Positions 25,617-33,507 of a stretch of 64,000 nucleotides of DNA are shown in pieces. Position 1 is the stretch's first letter, and the number at the start of each line of letters is the position of its first letter. Source of the DNA: Edaphobacter sp. (GTDB lineage Bacteria; Acidobacteriota; Terriglobia; Terriglobales; Acidobacteriaceae); contig JAOAPB010000101.1 in assembly GCA_025462645.1 (NCBI GenBank), positions 1-64,000 on the forward strand, written 5' to 3'. A model generated the notes under the pieces. That model saw only the letters and a program-made list of their open reading frames with translations, was not told where the DNA came from and made no database searches. The position numbers and the translations under genes are program-made.

Positions 25617-26435
25617 CTACTTAGCCAGAGACGCCAGCGGTCGGGTACGGTCTGTCTGCATTGTTGGCGCCGAGGCGAGGAGCCTGCGAGTGTAGGGATG
25701 CTGAGGGCTGTGGAAGAGATCTTGGGTGCGAGCTTGTTCGACGATTTCGCCGTGTCGCATGACGGCTACACGGTCGGCAATCTGCGAAACCACGGCCAGG
25801 TCGTGGGAGATAAAAAGGATCGAGAGGTTGTGGTTGCGCCGTAAGTTATTGAGGAGGCTGAGAATCTGAGCCTGCACGGTGACGTCGAGGGCAGTTGTAG
25901 GTTCGTCGGCGATGAGGAGGCGGGGACGGTTGACGATAGCCATGGCGATGAGGATGCGCTGACGCTGGCCACCCGAGAACTGATGGGGGTAGTCGCGGAG
26001 ACGGCGCTCGGAATCGGGAAGAGCGACCTCGTGCATTGCTTCTAGGACCTTATTTTTAATGGCTTTGCGGGATAGCTCGGGGTGGTGAGCCTCTACGGCT
26101 TCGGCGATCTGCGTGCCTATGGGCATGACCGGGTTGAGGGCCGTCATGGGCTCTTGGAAAATCATCGCCAGGCTTCGCCCACGGTGACGGCGCATGGACT
26201 CCTCAGAGAGGGAAAGAAGAGGTTCCCCGGCAAAGACAATGTTTCCAGTGATTTGAGCGGTTGGAGGAAGGAGCCGGAGCAGTGCGAGGGACGTAGCGGA
26301 TTTGCCCGAACCGGACTCTCCGACCAAACCAAGGGTTTCGCCGGGATTGATTTGGAACGAAATATTTTTGACGGCCTGGTGATGCCCGAAGGCGATGGAA
26401 AGATCGGAAACATCGAGCAAAGGCGCGGAAAGCAT
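25617..26435 (-). CDS. Peptide/nickel-type ABC transporter ATPase (OppD/DppD-like), lone
   Basis: The start is set at ATG 26435 (MLSAPLLDV), giving 272 residues; the frame is open to 27032 but that part overlaps another gene antisense. All ATPase motifs are present: VGESGSGKSATSLALL (Walker A), FQEPMTALNPV (Q-loop), FSGGQRQRILIAMAI (signature), LLIADEPTTALD (Walker B) and ISHDL (H-loop). EP-rich QEPMTALNPVMPIG and the HPYTRRLLAS tail identify the OppD/DppD group, though the C-terminal oligopeptide domain is shortened compared with the usual ~330 residues. No permease, binding protein or partner ATPase lies within the window, so its partners must be elsewhere. Confidence 0.85.
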   Translation of the reverse strand: MLSAPLLDVSDLSIAFGHHQAVKNISFQINPGETLGLVGESGSGKSATSLALLRLLPPTAQITGNIVFAGEPLLSLSEESMRRHRGRSLAMIFQEPMTALNPVMPIGTQIAEAVEAHHPELSRKAIKNKVLEAMHEVALPDSERRLRDYPHQFSGGQRQRILIAMAIVNRPRLLIADEPTTALDVTVQAQILSLLNNLRRNHNLSILFISHDLAVVSQIADRVAVMRHGEIVEQARTQDLFHSPQHPYTRRLLASAPTMQTDRTRPLASLAK

Positions 26436-26561
26436 GGGTTGATGGTAGCGAAGTTGTGGACAAAGTGTGGTGGAATGCGTGGCAAAGCCGGTAAGCGGGA
26501 TGCCATTAAAACAGTCTTTGGACTTTGCGGCGGGGACAACGTCTAAACTCGTGACGAGCTT

Positions 26562-28199
26562 ATGAAGAATCTTCTGTTTGGCATAGTCTTCGGGGTTGGG
26601 GTTCTGGCAGCGGTTACGCCTGGCTGGGGGCAGACTCACAAGGTCGCGAAGCCCGAGAGCGTGGTGCGAGCAGTGGGCGTGTACGAGTGGACCGGAGATC
26701 TGGCCAGGCCTACGGCGAGTAGGTTGATTCCGATCTCGCTCTTCATCGAGGGCAAGCTGGAAGATGCGGGAGTCTACATCGCGCGACCGGTGCCGTTCGC
26801 GCTGCTGACTGGGAACGTCTATGAGCTGCAGGATGCGGGAATCGCCAAGGGAACGCTCGAGCTGTCTTATGCGCGGCATCTGCAGACGGCGGATGCGGCC
26901 TATGACGACGGCTGGTTTGGGTATGGGACCTTCCATGCGCCAGCTGTCGCGAAGAAGACCTCGACGACATTGCGTACCTCGAAGACCGTGCCTGTGATTA
27001 CCAGTTCGACTGCGGATTCGAGCAAGCCACATTTTTCGAACAAAGACGGGAACGGGTCGACTGCCGGGAGCGATACGGACAAGACGAATACGAAGACGGA
27101 TAGTGGTACGAGTACGAAGACCGATGGTGGCACTCCAGCAGCCGACCCTGATCGGCCCACGATGAAGCGGCGGAGCGATTCGGATTCAGGAACGAAGTCG
27201 GGGTCTGATTCGAGTGCTGGCTCGGACTCTGCACAGGGCAGTGGGAGTACCCCGGCGGACGATCCTGACAGACCGACGATGAAGCGCCGGACCTCTGACT
27301 CAGGATCAAGTGACTCAGGGTCAAGCACAGGATCGAACTCGGGGGATACGAGCGCAAAGAACGGGGGGAGCGATCCTGCAGATGACCCGGATCGGCCGAC
27401 GTTGAAGCGACGCTCGCCCGAGGAGGCGAAGAAGGCACAGAAGGCGAAGGACGATGAAGCGACGGTCACCGGGACAGGTTCGCTGAATGAGGATCCAAAT
27501 CGCCCGAACCTGCATCGAGGAAAGCCGGCCAGTGCGATGACCGAGACCGATCTGCCGAAGCTGGTGGGGTTGCCACCGGACCTGCATCAGATGGTCGCGG
27601 TGTCGGATGCCCGGACCCGCGATCCTCACGAGTTCGCGCGGCCATGGGAGGATGCGGCAGAGAAGTCCGCAGTGTTGGCGAAGATGCAGGCGATCGCCCG
27701 CGCACAGCTCGCGAGCTATGGAGGTGGCGCGGCGACCCCCGCCCCTGCTCCAACTTCCGCTGCGACGTCCACAACCACGAAGATGGCTACGAAGAAGACG
27801 CCAGCGAGCCGGTCGCATCGTCCTGCAACTCCGCCGCCTCCCGCTCCCGTGGCTCTGCTCGACGAGGAGTTGAAGGGATACACACTGAGCTACGGCGGTG
27901 CAGCGACCTACGTGTACACGGCCCACACCGCTGGCACGGGCGCCGATCTGCGCTATGTGACGGTCGTGGCGCAGGCGGACGCTATGGGCGAGTTGAAGCC
28001 TGCGATGCAGAGCGCGACGGACGCGGCGCATCTGGACCGCATGCCTCGAATGCGATTCGTCGATGCGGTGGATGTGGAAGCCAGCAACCGGGCGAGCCTG
28101 CTGTTTGAACTCAGAGGACAGAGCTCGCGCCAGTTCGGGCTATATCGCGTCATTGCGGCCAAGCCGGAGCAGATCTTTTTGACTGGAACTACGCAGTAA
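26562..28199 (+). CDS. Secreted low-complexity protein with four DPDRP repeats
   Basis: The 545-residue product has a signal peptide (ending GWGQ). Residues 25-125 form a conserved-looking domain (RAVGVYEWTGDLARPTASRL, ARPVPFALLTGNVYELQDAG). A Ser/Asp/Thr/Gly-rich linker follows. It is punctuated by DPDRPTMKRR at 195-204 and 234-243, DPDRPTLKRR at 275-284 and DPNRPNLHRG at 311-320, that is every 36-41 residues. After an Ala/Pro-rich part a folded C-terminal domain (about 430-545) ends with FELRGQSSRQFGLYRVI. It may be a periplasmic or surface anchor whose linker motifs bind a partner or nucleic acid-like polyanion; this is a guess. I do not know a characterised homologue. Confidence 0.7.
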   Translation: MKNLLFGIVFGVGVLAAVTPGWGQTHKVAKPESVVRAVGVYEWTGDLARPTASRLIPISLFIEGKLEDAGVYIARPVPFALLTGNVYELQDAGIAKGTLELSYARHLQTADAAYDDGWFGYGTFHAPAVAKKTSTTLRTSKTVPVITSSTADSSKPHFSNKDGNGSTAGSDTDKTNTKTDSGTSTKTDGGTPAADPDRPTMKRRSDSDSGTKSGSDSSAGSDSAQGSGSTPADDPDRPTMKRRTSDSGSSDSGSSTGSNSGDTSAKNGGSDPADDPDRPTLKRRSPEEAKKAQKAKDDEATVTGTGSLNEDPNRPNLHRGKPASAMTETDLPKLVGLPPDLHQMVAVSDARTRDPHEFARPWEDAAEKSAVLAKMQAIARAQLASYGGGAATPAPAPTSAATSTTTKMATKKTPASRSHRPATPPPPAPVALLDEELKGYTLSYGGAATYVYTAHTAGTGADLRYVTVVAQADAMGELKPAMQSATDAAHLDRMPRMRFVDAVDVEASNRASLLFELRGQSSRQFGLYRVIAAKPEQIFLTGTTQ

Positions 28200-28322
28200 A
28201 AGAGGAATGTGACTCGGTCTAGAGGGAGGGCTGAGTCTACGTCCATGCTTCACAGCAGTCCGTCGCCCCTGGGTGCTTTAGGGAATCGATGGAACGGCCC
28301 GCACGCCTGATACTGAATTCCC

Positions 28323-28937
28323 TCAGGCGTGTGAGGTCAGTTCAGGGGTGCTCGGCGATCCTGCGGCCATCAGGATGGGTACCACGAGCTGCAGGATAGG
28401 CGGGACGATCTCGGCTGCCGGTAGGTGGTCCGGGGTGTAGAACCACTGCTTGACGGCGCCGTAGATGGCCCAGCTGGCAGTTGTCGCGACGATCTCGGGC
28501 GAGAGCTTGGCCGGGGCTCCATCAATGGGCATGCCCTTCATAAGGACGTAGCGAATGGCGGTGACGATGGCTGCCTCGATCAAAGGCTCGAAGGCGTTGT
28601 GGCGGGTACAGTCTCCGCCGGCGTGAGTCTGGGTGAGGTAGTCGCAGGTGGCCAGGATGATGGCGCTGGCGGCGGAGGGGCAGGTGCCGTCGAAGGAGAC
28701 GTTGCGCTCGTGCAACAGCATGTGGAAGCCGCTGGCGACCATGGCGTCCAGCAGGGCGAACTTGTCCGTGTAGTGATCGTAGAAGGTGGCGCGATTGACG
28801 GTCGCGGCGTCGGTGATGTCCTGCACCGAAATCTCGTCGATATTCTTCGTCTGCATCAGGTCGCGCAGCGCCCCCTGGAGGAGCTGGCGGGTGCGGCGGA
28901 TGCGGGGGTCGCGAACTTCGCAGTCTGAAATCGGCAT
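28323..28937 (-). CDS. TetR/AcrR-family transcriptional regulator
   Basis: The 204-residue protein has the TetR N-terminal helix-turn-helix at about residues 12-60: RIRRTRQLLQGALRDLM, then ISVQDITDAATVNRATFYDHY, the recognition helix with the usual FY-HY ending. The C-terminal part is all-helical, for ligand binding and dimerisation, with a C-terminal segment typical of TetR_C groups. It is transcribed divergently from the azoreductase gene, with a 122-base shared region containing a long palindrome, so it most likely represses azoR-doxX and itself until a quinone, azo or other electrophilic compound binds. A 9-bp inverted repeat (28302-28331) overlaps its stop but lacks a T tail. Confidence 0.85.
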   Translation of the reverse strand: MPISDCEVRDPRIRRTRQLLQGALRDLMQTKNIDEISVQDITDAATVNRATFYDHYTDKFALLDAMVASGFHMLLHERNVSFDGTCPSAASAIILATCDYLTQTHAGGDCTRHNAFEPLIEAAIVTAIRYVLMKGMPIDGAPAKLSPEIVATTASWAIYGAVKQWFYTPDHLPAAEIVPPILQLVVPILMAAGSPSTPELTSHA

Positions 28938-28983
28938 GGCTCTCTACGTATTAGAGGCTATCAAATGCAAAAAAGAATCCTTA

Positions 28984-29026
28984 AAGCGACATTTGTCGTC
29001 TATGTTATTAACGACAGTCGTCGCTT
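28984..29026. promoter_or_regulatory. Operator-like palindrome between tetR-type gene and azoreductase
   Basis: AAGCGACATTTGTCGT (28984-28999) and ACGACAGTCGTCGCTT (29011-29026) are inverted copies matching at 13 of 16 positions around an 11-base AT-rich centre. Each arm contains its own short dyad (CGACA-TT-TGTCG, ACGAC-A-GTCGT), so two dimers could bind. A further TTTTGTCGAC lies at 29033-29042. Position and symmetry fit a TetR operator. Confidence 0.6.
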
Positions 29027-29059
29027 AGACGTCTTTTGTCGACTAAGGAGAATTTTGTT

Positions 29060-29680
29060 ATGGCTACGCTACTTCATCTGGATTCGAGTCCGCTGGAAAG
29101 CTCCATCAGCCGCGAGTTGACGCGCGAGTTCGTCAAGACATGGAAGGCCAAGCATACGGATGGAACGGTGATCGTCCGTGATCTGGCGGCACATCCTGCG
29201 AAGCCCCTGGATGCCCAGTCGATTGGTGCAATCTATACCCCCGCGGCGGGACGGACGCCAGAGCAGAAAGCGGCGCTCGCGTTCTCCGACGAACTGATCG
29301 GCGAGTTGAAGAAGGCTGACGAGTACGTCATCGGCGTGGCTATGCACAACTTCAGCATCCCGTCGGTACTGAAGCTCTGGATCGACCAGGTTGTTCGCAG
29401 CGGAGAGACATTTTCCTATGGTGAGGGCGGCGCCCAGGGGCTACTGCAAGGCAAAAAAGCGACCGTTCTGATTGCGAGCGGTGGTGTGTATGAGGCTGGA
29501 ACGCCGGCTGCGGGGTTCAATCATATTGAGCCGTATCTTCGGACGATCCTTGGCTTTATCGGCCTTACGGACGTGAAGTTCGTCACCGCAGGCGGCGTCG
29601 CCCAGATCATGACGGGCGCGGTCGACCGCGAGGCGTTCTTGAAACCAACCCTGGAGCAGGTGCGATCGCAGGCGGCGTAA
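29060..29680 (+). CDS. azoR: FMN-dependent NADH-azoreductase
   Basis: AAGGAG nine bases before ATG 29060 fixes the start, giving 206 residues, the usual length for AzoR. It has a flavodoxin-like fold: HLDSSPLESSISRELT (6-21) for FMN phosphate binding, AMHNFSIPSVLKLWIDQVVR (about 96-115) with the PSxLKxWID motif of the family, then TFSYGEGG and IASGGVYEAG. AzoR reduces quinones and azo compounds by two electrons using NADH, limiting redox stress. It is the first gene of a pair with the DoxX-like gene 32 bases downstream and is probably controlled by the divergent TetR-type protein. Confidence 0.9.
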   Translation: MATLLHLDSSPLESSISRELTREFVKTWKAKHTDGTVIVRDLAAHPAKPLDAQSIGAIYTPAAGRTPEQKAALAFSDELIGELKKADEYVIGVAMHNFSIPSVLKLWIDQVVRSGETFSYGEGGAQGLLQGKKATVLIASGGVYEAGTPAAGFNHIEPYLRTILGFIGLTDVKFVTAGGVAQIMTGAVDREAFLKPTLEQVRSQAA

Positions 29681-29712
29681 GCCGTCCTCGTCGTCCATGA
29701 GGAGAAGAAGCT

Positions 29713-30096
29713 ATGAAGATTGCATCTCTGGTTGCGCGTATTTTGCTTGGGCTGCTGTTTACCGTCTTCGGGTTGAATGGCTTTCTGCACTTCATCCCGT
29801 CGCCTCCGCCCTCCGGGCTGGCCGGGCAGTACATAGGCGCGCTGTATGTGTCGCACTATCTGGTGGTGGTATTCCTGCTGCAGTTGATTGGCGGACTGCT
29901 GTTGCTGGTTAACCGGTATGTTCCGCTAGCCCTCTTGCTGCTGGGGCCGGTGGTGGTGAATATCGTGCTGTTCCACGCGTTTTTGGCTCCGGAAGGGCTG
30001 CCTATGGCTCTGTTTGCTGTGGTGCTCTGGCTGATCGTCTTTGCCGGGGTACGCAAGGCGTTTAGCGGCGTGCTGACGCAGCGGGTCGAAGCGTAG
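29713..30096 (+). CDS. DoxX-like small membrane protein
   Basis: The 127-residue product has four predicted membrane segments: LVARILLGLLFTVFGLNGFL (6-25), YLVVVFLLQLIGGLLLL (about 48-65), VPLALLLLGPVVVNIVLF (about 69-86) and ALFAVVLWLIVFAGV (about 98-113). The GLNGFLHFIP beginning is typical of the DoxX family of small redox-linked membrane proteins. AGGAG lies eight bases before the ATG. The gap to azoR is 32 bases, so they form an operon. Its partner quinone or thiol chemistry is not known; DoxX-type genes often sit beside oxidoreductases induced by TetR or MarR regulators. Confidence 0.8.
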   Translation: MKIASLVARILLGLLFTVFGLNGFLHFIPSPPPSGLAGQYIGALYVSHYLVVVFLLQLIGGLLLLVNRYVPLALLLLGPVVVNIVLFHAFLAPEGLPMALFAVVLWLIVFAGVRKAFSGVLTQRVEA

Positions 30097-30167
30097 GAGG
30101 TCGGCGCCTGTCTGCTCCGGGAATGCAGAGGGAGAGGCGCCGAATCTTGTCTTATCTCTGGCGGGTC

Positions 30168-30198
30168 CATGCCGGGAGGGATTACTATTCCCGGCATG
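30168..30198 (+). promoter_or_regulatory. Hairpin covering the start of the Mpo1-like gene
   Basis: CATGCCGGGA (30168-30177) and TCCCGGCATG (30189-30198) are perfect 10-bp complements with an 11-base loop. The right arm contains the preferred ATG (30196) and the left arm an alternative ATG (30169); GGGAGGG, the only purine-rich ribosome-site candidate, is partly in the stem. It could limit translation initiation. Confidence 0.45.
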
Positions 30199-30498
30199 CT
30201 TGGCGGCCGGAGTTGGGATAGCTGGATCGCGGAGTACTCGGAGAGCCATCAGCATCCGCTGAACCGGCTGACCCATACGTTCGGAATCCCGATGATCGTC
30301 CTGTCGCTGGTGTTGTTCGTGGCGGCGATCCTCTGGCATGGCGTGTTGTGGTTTGCGGTGGGGTTGTTCGTCGGAGGCTGGGCGCTACAGTTTCTCGGCC
30401 ATGCCATCGAGGGCAAGCCGCCGGAGTTTCTGAAGGACTGGAGGTTTCTGTTGGTGGGGTCGAGGTGGTGGGCAGCGAAGATTCGCGGCAGGGTGTGA
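30196..30498 (+). CDS. Mpo1-like (DUF962) membrane protein
   Basis: From ATG 30196 the product has 100 residues starting MLGGRSWDSWIAEYSESHQH, the family start; an in-frame ATG at 30169 would add nine residues. The family motif His-Pro-x-Asn-Arg (HQHPLNRLTHTFGIPM, about 18-33) is present and carries the His residues thought to bind iron. Two membrane segments follow (MIVLSLVLFVAAILW, LWFAVGLFVGGWALQFLGH), ending in the conserved GHxxEGKxP motif (GHAIEGKPPEF). In yeast Mpo1 is an iron-dependent dioxygenase that alpha-oxidises 2-hydroxy fatty acids; bacterial members are little studied. It may be transcribed with azoR-doxX, 99 bases upstream. Confidence 0.8.
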   Translation: MLGGRSWDSWIAEYSESHQHPLNRLTHTFGIPMIVLSLVLFVAAILWHGVLWFAVGLFVGGWALQFLGHAIEGKPPEFLKDWRFLLVGSRWWAAKIRGRV

Positions 30499-30664
30499 GG
30501 ATTGGAGCAGATTGCCTTCCGGGCTGCGCTCAGGGCCAGAATGACGATCACTTTTACATTTACGGCATGAATGACTTTTACCTCTACAGCATCGGCGACT
30601 GCTTCAGGGGAAAGAACAGCGCTGTTCCTGATGGACGGTGCTGTTACGGCTTAAATGCAATTCA

Positions 30665-31132
30665 TTAGTCGGCGATGCCTGGGTCGGGCGGGTCGATGCC
30701 GAGTGCGGTGGCGAGCGAGATGAGGTGGTCCTGCTCCTGCATGAGGATCTCGCGAATGGATTCGCTCAAGGCGAACTCGTTAAGCTCGTCGCACTGCCTG
30801 ACGCGGCGGCGGTATTGGCGGATGGTCTCCTGCTCATTGTCGAGATCGAAGCGGAGCATGTCCTCGGCCTTCTCGGAGGTCTTGACGGGCTTGGATACGA
30901 CGGTGGGCATGCCGCCGAGATAGTCGATGTGGTTGGCGACGGCGATGGCGTGAGCAAGCTCTTCTGTCGCGTGAACAGCCAGCTCATCGGCGATATTCAT
31001 GTACTGCGCGCCCTTCAGAACCTGCGAGTAGTTCACGTACGCGATGATGGCCTGGTACTCGCGTGAGAGGTCTTCATTGAGCAGAGAGATGAGGTCCTTG
31101 CGGGTAAGAGAGGTCTTGGCGGTCTCTGGCAT
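30665..31132 (-). CDS. Ferritin-like / bacterioferritin-like protein
   Basis: The 155-residue four-helix protein carries the di-iron pattern of the ferritin-like superfamily: Glu in LLNEDLSREYQAIIAY (about 17-32), then ExxH in HATEELAHAIAVANHIDYLGG (54-74, with EELAH), a further Glu in DNEQETIRQYRRRV (about 97-110) and EQDHL (132-136). It is a little shorter than bacterioferritin and lacks the haem-ligand methionine at the expected place. It probably oxidises and stores iron or protects from peroxide in the cytosol. It is a single gene; its convergent neighbour is the Mpo1-like gene. Confidence 0.8.
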   Translation of the reverse strand: MPETAKTSLTRKDLISLLNEDLSREYQAIIAYVNYSQVLKGAQYMNIADELAVHATEELAHAIAVANHIDYLGGMPTVVSKPVKTSEKAEDMLRFDLDNEQETIRQYRRRVRQCDELNEFALSESIREILMQEQDHLISLATALGIDPPDPGIAD

Positions 31133-31221
31133 TTCGTTCTCCGGTGTGTTCCCTGATTACTCGTTCTCAAGTGAGATGCAGGAAATACCTGGTCGGCAAT
31201 CATCGGAGGACAGGAAAGGGA

Positions 31222-31250
31222 GAAGGCCGAAGCATCTTGCAGCTTCGGCC
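31222..31250 (-). terminator. Terminator of the Old Yellow Enzyme gene
   Basis: GGCCGAAGC (31225-31233) and GCTTCGGCC (31242-31250) are perfect 9-bp complements around an eight-base loop. On the minus strand TTCTCCCTTTC follows. It lies 26 bases beyond the stop at 31277. Confidence 0.65.
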
Positions 31251-31276
31251 TCCGGACGTTCAGCTCTCGCAGCCCT

Positions 31277-32332
31277 TCAGCCTTCGAGCGAGGGGTAGTC
31301 GGTATAGCCGTGCGCGCCTGGAGCATAGAAGGTATTGGGCTCAGGCCGATTGAGAGGCGCGTGCTTCGCGAAGCGGATCGGCAGATCAGGGTTGGCGATG
31401 AAGAGTTTGCCGAAGGCGATAGCGTCGGCTTTGCCCTCGTCGAGAAGCTGCTGCCCGACCTTCTGGTCGATGGCTTCGTTCGCGACGAAGACGCCACCGA
31501 AGAGCTGTTTGAGGTTTGGTCCGAGGCTGTCGGGACCGACGTGTTCGCGCGCTGCAATGAAGGCGAGCTTGCGCTTGCCCAACTCGCGGGCGACGTAGCT
31601 GAAGGTGGCCTCGAGATTGGAGTCGGAGATGCCGTGCGAGTCTCCGCGGGGCGCAAGGTGCATGCCGACGCGGCTGGAGCCGAAGACGGAGACTGCGGCG
31701 TCGGCGCACTCGAGCATGAGGCGGCCTCGGTTCTCGATGGGACCACCGTACTCGTCGGTGCGATGGTTGGCGCCGTCCTGCAGGAACTGGTCGAGCAGAT
31801 AGCCGTTGGCTCCGTGGAGCTCGACGCCATCGAAGCCCGCGGCCTGTGCGTTCTGAGCGCCCCGGCGGAAGGCTTCGACCACGTCTTTGACCTCGCCGAT
31901 ATCGAGTGCGCGAGGCGTGACGAAAGCGCGCTGCGGGCGCAGCAGGCTGACGGTTCCGGTAGCGGCGATGGCACTGGGTCCGACCGGGAGTTGGCCGTTG
32001 AGAAAGGCTGGATCGGAGATGCGGCCTACGTGCCAGATCTGCGCGAAGATGTGGCCGCCCTTGTCATGGACCGCCTTCGTGACGGGCTTCCATGCCTCGA
32101 CCTGCTCCGGCGACCAGAGGCCCGGCACATTGGCGTAGCCGACCCCCATAGGATCGATGGGGATGCCCTCGGAGATGATGAGGCCGGCACTGGCGCGCTG
32201 CGCGTAGTAGTCGACCATGATTGGCGTTGGGATGTGATCTGGGGTACCGCGCAGGCGTGTAAGGGGCGCCATGAAAACGCGATTGGGAAGGTGAAGATCG
32301 CCCACCTGTATTGGGTCAAGAAGATTTGGCAC
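31277..32332 (-). CDS. Old Yellow Enzyme family alkene reductase (NemA-like)
   Basis: The start codon is GTG at 32332, with AGGAG five bases before it. The 351-residue TIM-barrel flavoprotein begins LLDPIQVGDLHLPNRVFMAPLTRLR, the family start, and has HVGRIS near 101, VELHGANGYLLDQFLQDGAN near 171-190 with the FMN/substrate residues, and NRTDEYGG-like HRTDEYGGPIENRGR directly after. Its closest type is N-ethylmaleimide reductase, which reduces activated C=C bonds and nitro esters with NADPH. The usual catalytic Tyr follows LHGAN in loop 5 (HGANGYLL). It is a stand-alone gene with its own terminator. Confidence 0.9.
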   Translation of the reverse strand: MPNLLDPIQVGDLHLPNRVFMAPLTRLRGTPDHIPTPIMVDYYAQRASAGLIISEGIPIDPMGVGYANVPGLWSPEQVEAWKPVTKAVHDKGGHIFAQIWHVGRISDPAFLNGQLPVGPSAIAATGTVSLLRPQRAFVTPRALDIGEVKDVVEAFRRGAQNAQAAGFDGVELHGANGYLLDQFLQDGANHRTDEYGGPIENRGRLMLECADAAVSVFGSSRVGMHLAPRGDSHGISDSNLEATFSYVARELGKRKLAFIAAREHVGPDSLGPNLKQLFGGVFVANEAIDQKVGQQLLDEGKADAIAFGKLFIANPDLPIRFAKHAPLNRPEPNTFYAPGAHGYTDYPSLEG

Positions 32333-32476
32333 GGGTGCTCCTCTGCGTAAAACGCTCGTGGAGGTTAGATGACAGCGCTGCTGGAAAGGTGCGAGGGCCT
32401 ATCGCAGTGCCGCCCACCCGGGCGCGATAAATGGCGTGAAGGTAGGCGGCGGGCATGCTGGTTGTTCGAGGTGCGG

Positions 32477-33364
32477 TTATACAGGATAGGACTTCAGCCA
32501 CGCGCGGAAGTCGGGGCCGAGCTTATCGTGCTTCAGCGCAAACTCGACTGTGGCTTTGAGGAAGCCGAGTTTATCGCCGGCGTCATGGCGCTTACCCTCA
32601 TAGCTGAAGCCGTAGACCTTCTCGTGCTGCAGGAGAGCCTTGATGCCGTCGGTGAGCTGGAGTTCGCCTCCCGCGCCCGGCGTGATGGTCTCGAGCATCT
32701 CGAAGATGCGCGGCGTGAGAATATAGCGGCCGATGATGGCGTTCTGCGAGGGTGCCTCTTCCGGTTTTGGCTTCTCGACCATGTTCTTCACGGCGAGCAG
32801 GCGCGGGTTCTTCGGATCAGGCGTGCAATCGAGACAGCCATACGCAGAGATGGCAGGGCCTTCGACGACCTCGGAGCCGAGTATGCTGGACTGCGTCTCG
32901 TTGAAGGCTTCGACCATCTGCTTCATGCAGGGAACCGTCGCGTCGACAATGTCGTCGGGAAGCAAGACGGCGAACGGCTCGTCGCCGACGATCTCTTTCG
33001 CCATCAGGACGGCATGGCCGAGGCCGAGCGGCTCAGGCTGCCGCGTGTAGACGATCTTCGCGATCTTCGAGACGCTACGCGCCACTTCAAGCAACGCTGT
33101 TTTATTCTTGGCTTCGAGCGAGGCTTCGAGCTCGGGGCTGCGGTCGAAGTGATCTTCCATGGTCGCCTTGCCGCGGCCCGTGACGATGATGATCTCGGTA
33201 CAGCCTGCGGCGACGGCCTCTTCGACGCCATATTGGATCAGCGGTTTATCGACCAGGCACAGCATCTCTTTCGGAATGGCCTTAGTTGCGGGTAAAAATC
33301 GGGTGCCCATGCCTGCGGCGGGAAAAACGGCTTTGCGGATCTTCTGAAAAGTCTTTTGGCTCAT
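32477..33364 (-). CDS. galU: UTP-glucose-1-phosphate uridylyltransferase
   Basis: AAGGA just before ATG 33364 fixes the start, giving 295 residues, the normal GalU length. The nucleotide-binding signature is KAVFPAAGMGTRFLPATKA (11-29), with PKEMLCLVDKPLIQYGVEEA and EIIIVTGRGK following. LGLGHAVLMAK and the metal-binding Asp in LLPDDIV are present, and AISAYGCLDC and GRYILTPRIFEML complete the pattern. It makes UDP-glucose for cell-wall and exopolysaccharide synthesis and for trehalose, in the cytosol. It is a single gene on the minus strand, between the Old Yellow Enzyme and DUF885 genes. Confidence 0.93.
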   Translation of the reverse strand: MSQKTFQKIRKAVFPAAGMGTRFLPATKAIPKEMLCLVDKPLIQYGVEEAVAAGCTEIIIVTGRGKATMEDHFDRSPELEASLEAKNKTALLEVARSVSKIAKIVYTRQPEPLGLGHAVLMAKEIVGDEPFAVLLPDDIVDATVPCMKQMVEAFNETQSSILGSEVVEGPAISAYGCLDCTPDPKNPRLLAVKNMVEKPKPEEAPSQNAIIGRYILTPRIFEMLETITPGAGGELQLTDGIKALLQHEKVYGFSYEGKRHDAGDKLGFLKATVEFALKHDKLGPDFRAWLKSYPV

Positions 33365-33507
33365 GGATTCCTTGGATGCAATTTTGTTGTGGGAAATGCT
33401 AGCAGGGTGAGATGAATGAAGGGATAGCACCATTTGGGAAAGGGCAATCACGGTCACACGGATCAACGGGGACAAAGCCCAACGCATCTCTCCATATCTC
33501 TCTGCGG

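Noticed and set aside
26436..27032. N-terminal extension of the OppD-like ATPase
   Set aside because: Antisense to the start of the DPDRP-repeat gene and unlike any ATPase N-terminus.
28302..28331. 9-bp inverted repeat at the end of the TetR-type gene
   Set aside because: Overlaps the stop codon and has no T run on either strand.
30614..30627. 14-base perfect palindrome GAACAGCGCTGTTC
   Set aside because: It lies between two convergent gene ends, away from any start; no T tail, so no role can be supported.
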